DNA of 64,000 nucleotides. Source: Prototheca cutis (Eukaryota; Chlorophyta; Trebouxiophyceae; Chlorellales; Chlorellaceae). Below the pieces are notes generated by a model. That model was not told the DNA's origin and ran no database searches. It worked only from the letters and a program-made list of their open reading frames with translations. Shown here one piece after another: positions 1 through 11,449 of the stretch (position 1 is its first letter; the number at the start of each line of letters is the position of its first letter). The translations under genes and the position numbers were made by a program. Location of the stretch: the NCBI GenBank assembly GCA_002897115.2, contig BCIH01000002.1, forward strand, positions 1,690,771-1,754,770. Reading direction: 5' to 3'.

Positions 1-378
1 TTTTTTTGTCGACGTGCCTTGCGCGACGTGACCCTGCACCCGTCGAAACCCCTGGGGGAGACCGGGGAACCATCGGCCTGGCCTGCAACAAACCGAGAAT
101 CCACATCAATACTCTTGAGAATACATTGCACTTACAACATTTCTTAAGCGTTTTGTACAGGGAGCTGGGGAGGAAGAGGGGGAAACGCAGGTGGTGGTGG
201 TAACCATTATCAGGAGAACAAAACAGCCGCTCGCGCTTTCAATCAGATGCGCCAGCCGCACATGGAAAACCCACGGAATATATACAGTACAAGCTGGGCT
301 CTCGCTCGCTCGACAGGGGAGCACACGCGCTCGCGCTTTCCATCCACTAAGGGCAATGAGGACCTGCGGAGACGCATC
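1..378. other. Left edge, no gene seen
   Basis: No coding exon could be supported here. The short open frames on both strands are mutually overlapping and show no family resemblance. It may hold the 3' UTR of the minus-strand gene that ends at 379. Confidence 0.4.
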
Positions 379-882
379 CTAGAGTACAGTGGTCGCGACA
401 TGGCTGGGTGTTGTGGCGTGCGCTCTGGCCACGGACAGTGCCGTGGTCGACAAGTAGAACAGGGAATGGCCGGCGGCATAGGCGCAGAGCAAGGCCCAGA
501 AGGCCATGAGGTGCAGGCTCCAGGGCGAGGGCTTGGTCTGGAAGCCCAGACCCTCGCCCTCATCGTCGCTGTCCCCGCCGTGCCACCAGTCATCGTTGCC
601 GCCATCTCCCGAGCCACCCCCACCGCCCCAGCCCCGTCGCCGCCGGCGCCTGGGGGCCGTGAGGCAGATGGAGGGCACACTCACATAGCGGATGGAAGTC
701 TCAGACAGGGGCCGGGTCCGAGGGGGGAGCACCGCCGAGGCGGACACNGGTCCCGCGCTGCATGACGTCTCAAACGTGCTCGCTGCAATAGCAGCGCACG
801 ACATGGGGCTCCGGTAGTGCGTGGGGCTGCTCACGCACTCGGCCCCGCAAGCCCGGGAAGCCAACGACACGGTCAGAACCAT
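379..882 (-). CDS. Putative plastid- or organelle-targeted small membrane protein
   Basis: Single-exon frame of 167 codons. The N-terminal ~75 residues are rich in Ser, Ala, Thr and Arg with few acidic residues, as in algal transit peptides. An Arg-rich stretch, a Gly-rich stretch and an acidic patch (DDWWHGGDSDDEGEG) follow, then one hydrophobic segment around residues 124-145 and a short tail. No catalytic motif is visible and I do not recognise the family. One N (748) falls in the targeting region. The frame is the longest in the area and has a domain-like composition rather than shadow-ORF composition, but an upstream exon or another start is possible. Confidence 0.45.
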   Translation of the reverse strand: MVLTVSLASRACGAECVSSPTHYRSPMSCAAIAASTFETSCSAGXVSASAVLPPRTRPLSETSIRYVSVPSICLTAPRRRRRRGWGGGGGSGDGGNDDWWHGGDSDDEGEGLGFQTKPSPWSLHLMAFWALLCAYAAGHSLFYLSTTALSVARAHATTPSHVATTVL

Positions 883-2061
883 GAGCTCTCAAATATTGCT
901 GACACCTCGCCAAAATCTGCAGCGGCCGTTCCAAAATGAAGTGTTTAATATCGTGCAACGCAGAATATGGCGTAGCGGTCCAGACTATCGCTCCCTGAGG
1001 GGTGCAAGCAAAACCCCCGGCACCCTCCCGGCAGGTCCGCACCGCTCGGGACTGTCGTCCGAATCGCCAGGATTCGGCGCTCCGTCCAACCTGGCACGGG
1101 AAACAGTTTATGCGAACCTGCAACTGTGGAGTGCGCGCGACGTGCGACTTCGTGTCAAAGGAAGGCGCAGTCCCAATTTAACCGGGCATGTGAAAAAAAG
1201 CGATCCAATTGCTGGGCAATGGGTCGCGGCTTGAGGGCCCACGCCCCAGGCACGGGGTGAGGGATTAAACGATATAATTTGAGCGCAAAAGTCCTTGGCC
1301 ACCATCCTCTTGTCTCAGGTGGCAGGAGGGACCCCAGGAAAGCTCGTGTCGACCATCTTGGCTCCTCCAGGACCCGTACTTTTGAACGCGCACCAATCGC
1401 CAAGCCAATCAGCCACTGGCAAGACCACCAGTGTCACAATGCACATTGTATTCATTTGGTCTATGCCATGAGATACATCAACCAAATCGTCTGCAATGCA
1501 GTGGATGCATGGTTGCGAGGGTCGTCCTCTTCTGAGAGTGCGTCGGATCATTCACACGTGGCGCAAAAGCGGGGCAGGGGTCCTGCTTACGGGGGGGAGC
1601 TGCTTTCGTTTTGGTTACATGACCAGCATCATTTCATGCTGTATGAACATCAGGTGCTGACATGGAGGGTGCTGCCAACTCCGGGGGTTGCACTGGAGAG
1701 ACAACATGCCGGCCAGGATTCACGGCTAGGGTGCACCTCAAGCAAGGCACAGGCAGAGCATCGACCAAACAGAATTGTGAATGTACTTAATCGACGACTT
1801 TGGAAATAAAGATATGTTTTGGTCACGGTATGCATCCTGCGATAAAATGGTGCCAACACAGGCCCACATGCAGCCAGCGAGGACGGAAAACCACGGTTGC
1901 GCGTTCCCGCGCTTTTTTCCGAGCGCCAGCAGGGCGGCTCTCTCCCCAGTTCCCGACTCGAGGCCAGGCAGTGAAGGGGGCCATGGCACCCGTGGTGCAC
2001 CCTCTTTGACAGTGGATAATTCCGTGAAGGCGCAGGTGCAGCGCCAAGGGCCTCAGTCACA
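883..2061. other. Intergenic region upstream of eL34
   Basis: About 1.2 kb between divergent genes. Open frames of up to 176 codons exist (for example 1279-1809 +), but they have no recognisable domain and overlap frames on the other strand. The region presumably carries the promoters of the flanking genes; no specific element is identified. Confidence 0.4.
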
Positions 2062-2830
2062 ATGGTGCAGCGTCTGACCTACCGGCGGAGGCACTCGTAC
2101 GCCACCAAGAGCAACCGCCAGCGTGTGGTGAAGACCCCTGGTGCGATTGGGAACAGGATGCATGTTGGAGACAGGTTTAGGGCGAAAGGAGATGATGCTG
2201 CGGCGGGGAGGAGCTCGTCCCTGACCGCGAGCCTGTACTCTGGTGGTATCCCGCAGGTGGCAAGCTCATCTACCAGCGCCAGGCGAAGCCCACCTCCTTC
2301 CCGGTGTGCCCCATCTCTGGCCAGCGCCTCAATGGGGTACGTTGGATATGCAGGCGGTCGACGGTGCTCGTCGTGGGGTAGAACTCGGCCGGGGGCCCTC
2401 CTGGCGGGCCGAACTCGGTGCTTGTGGAGTGGAGCCTGATGGATCTGCGGGAAGGGGGGCGCCCACTGGCCACGGCATCGCCTGACAGGATCACCCCGGG
2501 CCCCTATCGGCGCCAGAGCCCGTTGCTATGGAGAATGTTTGTGACTGTTTTTGGGATCCTGACTCACCAATGCCTCTCGTTNCCCCCCCCATCTCGCAGC
2601 TGCCCGCTATCCAGAACCGCAAGCTGAGCACGCTCAGCAAGAGCAAGAAGACGGTTCACCGTGCGTACGGTGGCCACCTGGCCGCGGGTGTGGTCCGGGA
2701 GCGCATCATCCGCGCCTTCCTGGTGGAGGAGCAGAAGATCGTGAAGAAGGTGCTGAAGCTGCAGAAGGCCAAGGAGGCCGCCGCCGCCAAGAAGGAGGCT
2801 GCGGGCAAGGGCGGGCGCAAGAAGAAGTGA
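2062..2830 (+). CDS. RPL34: 60S ribosomal protein eL34
   Basis: Structural protein of the cytosolic large ribosomal subunit. Three exons: 2062-2140, 2257-2336 and 2600-2830, all with GT-AG introns and consistent phase, giving 129 residues. The N-terminus [18 protein letters not shown] and the motif [10 protein letters not shown] followed by [16 protein letters not shown] are hallmarks of eL34. The C-terminus is a Lys/Ala-rich tail ending in GGRKKK, slightly longer than usual. The second intron contains an N (2582) beside a C run close to the acceptor. A TGTAA green-algal polyadenylation motif lies at 2854-2858, 24 bases after the stop. The identification is firm. Confidence 0.95.
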
Positions 2831-3282
2831 GCGCAGATCCTGCATCTCCGCCATGTAACTCTACGCCAGTCCATGTGCGGGAAGAAAGGGAGGCTTGCGA
2901 GCTCCTGGGTGGGGGCATGGCAGGGCGGGGCCTCGACACAAGCCAGGGGATACGGTGGGGCCGGACGGACCCTCCCCCGGTCAGCAGCAGTCAGCGAGCT
3001 GGAGCACGAAAGGTTGACCTGTGTACTTCATGGTTAGGCCTTGACAATCTTTAGCCAGGTGTGAGTCAAAGGCAGGTTTTGGGGGTCCAGCGAGTTGAGC
3101 ACAGGGAAGCGTCCACATTGGGAGAGTCCGCCACCATTTCATCTGCGGTTAATCGAAAACCAGCGTCGTGGTAGTATTCCGCCCTGCTTCGGCGTGCGCC
3201 CTCTCTTGGCGTCGAGGGAGTCTCAATCGCCCTAGATTTTGAAATATATATCCTTGGGTATCGCCGTCTAGCTTGATCAACC
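2831..3282. other. eL34 3' UTR and upstream region of the CRAL-TRIO gene
   Basis: No coding exon is supported. The 3' UTR of eL34, with its TGTAA at 2854-2858, occupies the left part. A TATATAT stretch at 3245-3251, about 32 bases before the next ATG, could be a TATA element or simply part of a short leader. Confidence 0.4.
3245..3251 (+). promoter_or_regulatory. Possible TATA element
   Basis: AT-rich TATATAT in otherwise GC-rich DNA, 32 bases before the ATG at 3283. The position is compatible with a core promoter giving a very short leader. No transcription start is known, so this stays tentative. Confidence 0.25.
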
Positions 3283-5694
3283 ATGTCCATGGAAGACAGC
3301 AACGCGGAGGAGCGGGGGGTGCCCGTGACCGGGTCTGAGGGGACCACCTCGCCCCGCGTTTCGAGCGCGATCTCCGGCACGGAGGTCCGGCGCGCCAACA
3401 CGGGCGGGAATCTCGTGGACGCTGCCGCACCGGGGCTGGACACCCACCACTGGGCGGGCGTTCGGCGTGGGCCTCGTGAAGGCGACGCCCGGTCGGTCGC
3501 CAGCAGCCTGGCCGCCGAGAAGGACGCCCTGTCGGTGTACGACAACCAAGAATGTGAGGTGGGTCTCTGTCTATGCTGTGATCACGGGCCATGTGGCCGG
3601 AGCAGGGCGGCATGAGTTTGCCTAGGTGGCTGGCCCGCTGGAATCATGGCTCCCACCCCCCACCATGCACCCCGCAGCTGACCTGGAGGGAGAGGGCAGG
3701 GACGACGAGGGCATCAAGAGCTCTGCAGTCGCTGAGGAGGACGAGATGGACCTGAACCAGGTGCGATGACGACGTATTGCGTTGCTTGTTTACACTACCA
3801 TGGCCGGAGTAGTTATGAGTGGGCACTGCTGTGAGTGCACGGTTGGTCAAACCCCCGGCGGGAGGGTGTCAGTATCCTAACTGTCTGCCCGGCTTCCAGC
3901 TACGGTCAAGTTATGTGTACCAGGGTTTTTGGAAGGTGACAGAAGCGAGGACAAAGGAAGTGAATCGTGGTGCGGAGGCACATTCCACACCCAAACCCCT
4001 GTGATCCACAGGAGGAGGAGGCGGGGGGGCTTGCGCCGGAACCGAGCGTGATGGAGGAGGGCTCGCTTGCCTTGCCCCGTGGGACGCCCATCTCGGAGCT
4101 GGGTGTGGCTGGCCCGCTGCTGGCCGAGCGCGATGGTGACGGCTCACAGTCGGCCGCCGGAACGATGAGTCCTCCACTGGCCGATGTTCCCATCCCCGTT
4201 CCTGCGGGGGGTATGGCACTGTCTTCGGCGCCAGTGATCGGCGGCATGGGTGACAGCCTGCAGGGCGACGGAGCCAGCACNGTGGGTGCGGTNGACGGCA
4301 CCGACCGTGCTTCGGACGTGGCCTCGCTCGACCTTGCCAGCGCCAGTGCCGCGGCCAGTCCTCGGAGGGTTCATACCGAGGACGGCGAAGAAGAGGGGTT
4401 GACTCATCCAGCCGACGCATCCAGCGATGCTCATGAAGCCATTGGCGAGCCTGCTGGTGATGGCAAGGACGGCGATCATGACAAGACTGTGCTCATCAGT
4501 GGTGATGTCAATGAAAGNGAGGTTGAGATCATGGGTGCCGATGCGGAGGACAGCAGTCCTGCAGCCGACAACGACCAGNACGAGCCGCGGCAGCCGGCTG
4601 TGGTTGTTGACGACGGAAAGATCCAGGAGGAGGAACCGCAAGCAGCAGCACCTGCGCCGACCGTGACACCGCCCGTGGCCGAGGAGTCGAGCGAGACGTT
4701 TGCGGCGGCCAACGAAAACGCGACGGTACGGCGGCGGTCGCTGCCGGCGGCGCNGGAATCTGGTGGGGAGGCCGAGGAAGTGGAGGTTGCACGGCGTGGC
4801 CTTGCCATGCAGGCGCTGGTGGAAGGCAAATCGCAGGAGCTTGCCCCTGCAGTGGCTGGAGGAGGTCAAGGAGAGGTTGCAGAGGTTGACGGAGAGGAGG
4901 AGCTGACGGTGTACTCCAGCGGGCACACCAACAGCGTCACCGGCAGCCGCCGGATGGAGCCGCTCGAGACGGAAGGGCCTCCTCCCGGTTCTTCTGCTGC
5001 TGGTGGTGGTTGGCCGGTGAGCGTTGCCGCTGCAGGCACTGCTGCAGCTGGTTCCAGCGCCAGCCCTGCATCCAACGACCCAGCAGCAGCACCATTGGAT
5101 ATTCGTGATGCGTCACAGGCGCCNCCTGGCACGGCCGTGCTGCCCGAGGAGTATGCCCCTGCGTGGGAGTCAATGTTCCAGGGTCTGGTGTACTGCGATG
5201 GCGTGGATTCTCTGGGCCGACCCGTTGTCGTTTTAGATGCGGACGCGGTCCCTGCCGGGATGAAGGCTTCGGCGGCGCGCTATGTCACCGCACACCTGAC
5301 CCCGCTGGTGGAGCGGGGGGACTACGTGCTGGTGCTGACCGCTCGGCGTGCGGCGCTGCCCAGCATGTGGATCATGGGCGCCTACACCACGCTGCCGCGG
5401 CCCTTTCGAAAGAACGTCAAGCTCATCGTCCTCGTCCGGCCCACTGGATTTTTGAGGGCCATCCTGGCCCTGCTGCGGCCACTCATGTCGGCGAAAGCCG
5501 CCAAGAAGCTGCGCATGGTGGACAGCCTGCGCGAGATCGGCGCCGCCACCGAGGGCCAGGTGGAAGTCACCCAGCTGGGTGCGGCGTTTTTGGCATCACC
5601 TGATGCTCGGGCAGAGCTTGAAGGTGCGGCAGAGCCGGGTGAGCCCGGCGCCGCCGCGACTCCGGCAGCGACCGCGCCGTCTGCCGAGGCATGA
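3283..5694 (+). CDS. Acidic protein with C-terminal CRAL-TRIO/BCH-like domain
   Basis: Three exons (3283-3553, 3678-3760, 4012-5694) give 678 residues. Residues 1 to about 495 are low-complexity, acidic and Ala/Gly/Pro-rich, probably disordered. Residues ~500-630 form a divergent CRAL-TRIO domain of the BCH (BNIP2/Cdc42GAP homology) type: a strand-rich start with GRPVVVLDADAV, the segment YVLVLTARRA, and the diagnostic helix block with VRPTGFLRAILALLRP followed by KAAKKLRMVDSLREI, which parallels the HPT...RPFIS.KF.RK.RYV.SL.EL segment of ARHGAP1-type BCH domains. Such domains bind small GTPases or lipids, so a signalling or trafficking adaptor role is inferred. Six single Ns (4281-5124) fall in exon 3, so some residues are unknown. 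A TGTAA lies at 5908-5912. Confidence 0.75.
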
Positions 5695-6133
5695 GTGAGT
5701 GCTCATGGGTGCAAATGTTCAATGCCATGGCGTCCATTCCTGGGACATCCAACGCCATAGCTATCGTATGGCACTGGCCGCTCCACCCCTGGCCGGCCAG
5801 GAGAAGGAACGAGGCACGAACCCAGAGAGAGATGACCTCGCCACAACCCCCCACCCCACCTCCCTTGTTCTGGCAGCGACATTGAAACTTTTGCAGTTCC
5901 ATTGTATTGTAACTCGACAGGTCAAGCCTCGTCCGAGCGTTGTTGTCAGCCTGGCCCTCCTTCCTCGCACGACGCCCTTCCGTGAGATCACTTTCCACAC
6001 GCTGCACGGTCGAGCAGGCCGATCGACCCCATGGGCCACATGTAGCGCATCGCGGTGCAGATCATTGCCGCAACGATCGAATTGGGTGCCAATAGGGCGT
6101 CAGGTATTGGCCAGCCCCCCAAAAGCGTTGTCC
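5695..6133. other. Spacer; may hide a 5' exon of PNG1
   Basis: Contains the 3' UTR of the CRAL-TRIO gene (TGTAA at 5908-5912). Plant PNGases carry an N-terminal ubiquitin-like region before the segment encoded at 6134, so a 5' exon could lie here, but no frame looked convincingly like one. Confidence 0.3.
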
Positions 6134-7053
6134 ATGCTGCGTGGGGCTTCCACGGCCCAGGCCCAGTTCAGGGCCCAGGTGGACGACGCCTTGAGCAAGG
6201 CGAGGGTCTACGAGGATGACATGTCCAAAGCCATTGCCGGCAGTCTCATGCCCCTGGACACCCTCGAGGCCGCTGCGTGCCAGGCAATGGCGCTGAGCCA
6301 GGAGATGGAAGAGCAGCCCCTGCTGACGTGGGAGGAGGCCATGACCAGGGGCCTCTTGGCCTGGTTCAAACAGGATTTTTTTACATGGGTACGTTGCAGA
6401 GTGGGGATTCGGAGTAGGTGTGTCAGAAGGTCTTTTCAGTGGAGCCCTGCTGTGATTTGTCAGGAGCCACGGGCCGCGGGAGTGCCGAGACCTACCACTG
6501 CGTACCCACCGGCAAAGCAAGCTCCGGCCATGACAATGCAACCTCACCATGTACCCATGTTCTGACACACGCCCAGGTGAACCATCCGCCTTGTGGGTAC
6601 TGCGACGGGGGAACACGGCCGGTGGCCATGGTACCACCCACGCCTCGGGAAGCCGAGCACCTCGCCGGCCGAGTCGGTGCGGGGAGGAAAGAGTGATGCG
6701 TGCATGCACCGTGGCACTCCTTTCCCCTGTGAATGCTTGCCTTGATCCCCACCGCCCCCCTCCTTTCCCCACTCCCGACGCTATTACAGAGCTCTACGTG
6801 TGCACGGCCTGCAGGGCGCAGACGCGGTTCCCGCGGTATAATGACCCTGTCAAGCTACTTGAGACGCGGCGGGGACGGTGCGGGGAGTGGGCCAACGCCT
6901 TTACGCTGTGCTGCACTGCGGCGGGCCTGCGGGCCCGGCTGGCCGTGGACTGGTCTGACCATGTCTGGACCGAGGTCTGGGTGCCGGGGCCGGGGGCGCG
7001 TTGGGTCCACGCCGACCCCTGCGAAGGCGTCTTTGATAAGCCATTATTATATG

Positions 7054-7140
<87 letters not shown>

Positions 7141-8624
7141 TGTGTGTGTGCTTGCTTGGGAGGAGGATTTCTGACTACTATTGTTGAATGGGGGAGGGGA
7201 TTGACAATGACGCTGTTCTCTTATGATGAGCAAGGAAGAGTGCTGGGTTGTGAGCTCCTCTTGATGGTTTGGCCCAGGCTGATGGCGAGGTGCGACCCCT
7301 TCACATCAGTCAACCGAGAATCACGACGGGCCCAACCGACCCATTCCACGACAATCATCGCAGGCCGGCTGGGGCAAACCGTTGGATTATGTCATAGCCG
7401 CTTCGGCCCATGGCATCGCGGACGTGTCAAGAAAGTATGCCAGAGACTGGCCGGCGATGCTCAAGCGCAGGAAACTGGTGGACGAAGGTGGGCGGGAGGG
7501 GAGAATGGATGCTTTTTGTGGTGGAGGTGGTGGGTGGGGGGGATTTGCATCCTTGTCCTTCGGCCGGGACCCGAGCCAGTTCTTCAGGAGGTAGGAACCC
7601 GAGCCAGTTCTTCAGGAGGTAGGGACCCGAGCCAGTTCTTCAGGAGGTAGGGACCCGAGCCAGCCCTTTGCGAGGCACATACACACAACCTTTTGACCCC
7701 AATGAACAAACATCGACGACCCCCGTGGCATGAATCGATCACGCAGGGTGGCTGCAAGCGCTGATCTTGGAGATGAACACCACGCTGCGGGCTGGCCTCG
7801 ATGTGGAACAGAGACACATGCTGGAGGCAGAGGATGCGGCCGATTCCAGTTCTATGAGCTTGGGCAACGACTCCAGCGCACCCATCACCACCTTGCCTGG
7901 CCGGCAGTCTGGGGCCCAGGAGTGGGTTGCGTCTCGTGGCGAGGGTGGAGCAGCGATGCGCCGCAATGGCGATGGTAACAAGAAAGAGGATGCAGCTCCA
8001 ATGCCCAGCGAGACGCTGGTAGGCACGAGATACTGCCTTGCCGGGGACGAGCACGTTGCGGGGGCCATGCCGGGCAGGCTCACAGGAGGCGCCGTCAGAG
8101 CCTCGGGCGAAAATGCCCCGGGAGAGACTGCCCGGCATGCGTTTGACGGCAATTCAGGGACAAAATGGCTGGACTTTGGCGGCGGCGTGCCCGGCGCACA
8201 GCCCTGGCTCGAGTACCGCTTGCGCAGGAGCAGCGGGATTGACGCGCGTCACGGCGCCCAAGGAAACGCTGCCAGCCCACCAGAGGGCTCCGACGACGGT
8301 GCCACCACAAACATGGCGACGGTCCAGACCAAACAAACGGGCGAGTGCATCTCGCGCTACACTTTGACCTCGGCGGGCGATGCTCCAGAGCGTGATCCGG
8401 CGGCCTGGGTGCTGGAAGGTTGGANGAATGAAAAAGGCTGGCAATCGCTGGATGAGCAGGCGGGGGTAAGCTTCCCTGCACGGGGTAGTACACTTGAATT
8501 TGCCCTATCGGCTGGTGGTACCACAACACCGTGCACGCGGCTCCGGCTTCGTATCATGGAGCTGCGTGACCGAGCAGCCGCCAACTCAGTCCAGCTTGCC
8601 CGATGGGACTTGCTGACTGACTGA
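6134..8624 (+). CDS. PNG1: Peptide:N-glycanase (PNGase), plant type
   Basis: Cytosolic amidase that strips N-glycans from misfolded glycoproteins during ER-associated degradation, with a transglutaminase-like fold. Five exons: 6134-6388, 6577-6676, 6790-7055, 7364-7487, 7747-8624, about 540 residues. Visible motifs are the zinc-binding pairs CGYC and CTAC, then [20 protein letters not shown] with the catalytic Cys in [11 protein letters not shown], the catalytic His in DHVWTEVW, and the catalytic Asp in HADPCEG, followed by DKPLLYE and LDYVIAAS. The C-terminal part contains LPGRQSG and a plant-specific beta-sandwich-like module with [17 protein letters not shown]. The start at 6134 is the first Met in frame; plant relatives extend further N-terminally with a ubiquitin-like region, so the true 5' end may be missing. 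One N at 8425. Its convergent neighbour encodes a Vms1 homologue in the same pathway. Confidence 0.92.
7056..7150 (+). repeat. (TG)n microsatellite at the 5' splice site of PNG1 intron 3
   Basis: About 95 bases of TG dinucleotides with one A interruption at 7134. The repeat starts at the GT of the donor after the codons for LLYE, so the 5' splice site is the first unit of the repeat. Confidence 0.95.
7566..7665 (+). repeat. 28-bp minisatellite in PNG1 intron 4
   Basis: Three near-identical 28-bp units at 7566-7593, 7594-7621 and 7622-7649, and a 16-base partial copy at 7650-7665. Units differ at one position (GGA versus GGG at the start). The array lies wholly within the intron. Confidence 0.95.
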
Positions 8625-9042
8625 GATGCCTGTTCTTTCGCTCATGTTTCCTTTTGGGTCTCAACTTTACGTGAGCCCATCGTAATGTTGCATTTGACAC
8701 ACCCTGGCTGTCGTCATGCATGTATCCTTGAAACGTACCAGGGTGCTCACACGGACACCACAGAGAAGGGCACATGCAAGGACGCGGGTTTGCTTGCTCT
8801 GCAGCGCAGATGCACCAGGGCACCAGACCCAATGCCCCCACAACAGGCAGCTCGTGTCCTTACGCCTTGCAAGCTCCCCGCTGTCGCCGCCGTCCCACCC
8901 AGCCATCTGTCAGCAGCAGCGCACAGGCAAGCAATGCAAACGCGGCGATGCTGCGTGTGCAAGAGACACGCCAGTCGCAGCTGTGCTCCCGTCCTCGCGC
9001 CTGCGGCAGCGTGGGTGCCGGGACCGGGTTGCGCGGGGAGGG
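8625..9042. other. Spacer between convergent PNG1 and VMS1
   Basis: Holds the two 3' UTRs. Several short frames are open but none has coding character or resembles a known family. Confidence 0.45.
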
Positions 9043-11147
9043 TCACCACAGCTTTTGGCTAGCTGATGCCTTGGCAAGGGCCACCATTCGGGCCTCTGCG
9101 GCCGCGGCCAGACGAGCGCGGCGTTCTGCAGGGTCCTCTTCGTCCCTCCCGCCCCGGCTTGCCTGCGGCGGCCGACCACCCGCCCGCGACCCTGGCGCAG
9201 TGGCGGCCTGCCTGCGTTGTTGTAATGCGTGAGTGTACGCTGTGTGCCATGAGGAAGGGGTGCACTGCACGCACGCCTCTCTCAGCCCCCGGCAACAACA
9301 GCAAGCCATACATACTTTGCTCGTGCCGCCGAAGACTTGGCGGCAGCCGCTAGGGCCGCGGCCCGACTCAGTGCCACCCCAGCTCCAGCCTCCTCGTCTG
9401 AGCTGTTCTCGGCAGACCCCTGCGATTCTCGTTCTGCCACCTGCGCCGCAGCCGCCGCCTCTGCCGCCGCGCGCTTTGCATTCTCCTTGCTCCGTGCGGC
9501 ACGCGCCTTTGCTTTCTGCTTCTTGGATGGCGGTGCAGGGGTGCTCGTCGTAGGCAGGGCTGGGGCAGGAGCGGTCTCGGAGGCACCACCCTCAGCTGCT
9601 TGTGGCCCCCGGCCTGCTGTGCTTGGCTCCTCCTCCCGTCCAGCAGGCCCACCCTCGCGACCTGCACCCACTTCTTCTGCATGATCAAGTGTGCTATCCA
9701 TGCCATGCTCGCTGCTCGCGATGTCTTCACCAGCACTGGCCTCAAATTGGTACACAGTCACCAGGATCCTGGCAACGCGCTTGGTCTCTGAAAAGGTTGG
9801 CCGCCGGGCGATGAAAGGCAGGCTCCTGTGGGGAAGGGCGCGCGTGCATTGGGGATTGGTTTTCCAGCGGACTCTTAGCCTCCCTTCCTCTCTTCCTCAA
9901 GCCCACGTGCCCAACAACACACTCACCGGATGCGGGGGTCGGCTGGTGGGAGAACCGCAGCCAGGTCCGGGTTGCCCACCAGGCGCCTCCAGTTTGACCC
10001 CGGCGCGTGCACAAAGATGACGTCGCAGGCAGCCAGCTGCGCCGAGCAGCCCGCCAGCGTCGTCCGGACTTCCTCGGCCAGAGCTGCCTCGTTATATCGC
10101 CGCAGTCTCGACCCCGCCGACCTCGCATACTTGCCGGTAGCGTCCTTTGTCGACTGCCGGCCACCAGCCTTGGCCCTGTCGAGTTGTTGTCGGTGGGTGG
10201 GCGGTGGTTGGGACGTGCCGGTTGGCAAAGGAGGAACCATGTGGGCACACTGGCAGGGCCAATCTCCCCCCGGTAAAAAAAATAAAGCAAAATAATTAAA
10301 TAAGCAAGCAATCAATAAATAGTGCACCTGACAACGTAGCGGTGGGCAGAACCATGTGCTAAGACCTCAAATTTTTCAACAACCGTTCGGTCGGCGACTC
10401 GGCGGGGGTCCACACGGAGCACCGCCGTGGCAAAGTGCCCGCCAGACAGCATGAGCACCGCCCAGGTGGCGCCCCGGGCTCGAAGCGAGGAAAGCGCGGC
10501 CCACTGTTGAGTGACGCCAGCCGTCATCGGGCCCGGTAGAATGGTCTTCCACACGCCATATAGTGTGGCAGTTTCTGCACAGCATGTGTCGTCAGGGAAA
10601 GGGGGAGTATCGTTGTCAGGGCCAGGTAGCGGCAGCGCTGTCTCTCCAGAAAACAAAAAACCATTCCTCCGATCTGCTCCCTACCTGCGTCGCGGAACGT
10701 GAAATACCGACAAGTAGCATCTAATCTCCCCGAAGGGCCGGCTGGCCCACCCCGCTGTGCGTCGCTCTCGCCGGCGCTGCTGTCATCATCGCTGGCGCTG
10801 CCTGAGATGCTGCCCAGCTCCTCCCCCGATCCTTCCCCCAACATAGCCTCAAAGCGCTCATCGGGGATGGGCCCCAGGCCTGCCAGGCGCCGTTTGAGGT
10901 TGAACCGGTGCCAGTCGCCCCTGAAATGCGCCCGCTGCGCCTCCAGGCTGGCAAAGGCCAGGGCTGAACCCGCGCCGCAGGTGCTGCAGGTCAGCCCCGA
11001 CTCCTCGCCGGCTGACGCGCGGTCCTCCAGAGTCAGCGCATGGAGTCTCGCCACGGTGGGCTCCACGGCCGGCTCGGCAGTCTGCGGGGCACACCGCGCA
11101 AACACCGCATCGTCCAGGTCAAACAACGTGGCCACGGCCTGCGCCAT
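9043..11147 (-). CDS. VMS1: Vms1/ANKZF1-type peptidyl-tRNA hydrolase of ribosome quality control
   Basis: Releases nascent chains from stalled 60S subunits and recruits p97/Cdc48. Five exons read 11147-10685, 10574-10328, 10175-9927, 9825-9316 and 9211-9043, all GT-AG with matching phases, 545 residues. Domains in order: C2H2-type zinc finger with Cys54, Cys57, His74 and His80; VLRF1 domain ~155-340, with SGGHFA, then GGRQSTKDATGK carrying the catalytic Gln at about residue 244, and RRYNEAALAEEV; the post-domain motif FIARRPTFSETKRV; an Ala/Lys-rich probable coiled coil ~400-480; and a C-terminal VIM, RARLAAAAEAR (~521-531), which fits R-x5-A-A-x2-R exactly. The ankyrin repeats found between these parts in yeast and animal relatives are absent. 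It is head-to-head with DDRGK1 and convergent with PNG1. Confidence 0.93.
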
Positions 11148-11449
11148 TGTTGGGTTTACATAGCAATGGACGTCCCTACTGTGAAAAGGTGCATTGCATT
11201 GTGCTGGTTTATTAGCGGCAAAAGCGCTTGCATGCCTCTGCAGGTGACGGATTGGCCGTGCTACGATCAGTCGACCATCCGATCGATCCACCGCGCACCT
11301 CCAATTTCAACGGCGCTCTCTTTCGGCATGGATGCCATGGTTTTTGAATAGACATGTAATTGAGCATGCATGCACAAGAAGTCGGCAGAGCTCACTGTTC
11401 AATGAGCTCGGCGTAGAGGCCCGGGGGGTGTCGGACAAGCAGGGACAGG
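11148..11449. promoter_or_regulatory. Shared divergent promoter region of VMS1 and DDRGK1
   Basis: 302 bases separate the two start codons, so the promoters must overlap or abut. No specific factor site or TATA box is evident. Direct sequence support is limited to the gene arrangement. Confidence 0.5.

Noticed and set aside
7041..7187. Coding Cys-Val repeat from the (TG)n tract
   Set aside because: PNGase family conservation stops at DKPLLYE and resumes with GKPLDYV at 7370, so the repeat is intronic.
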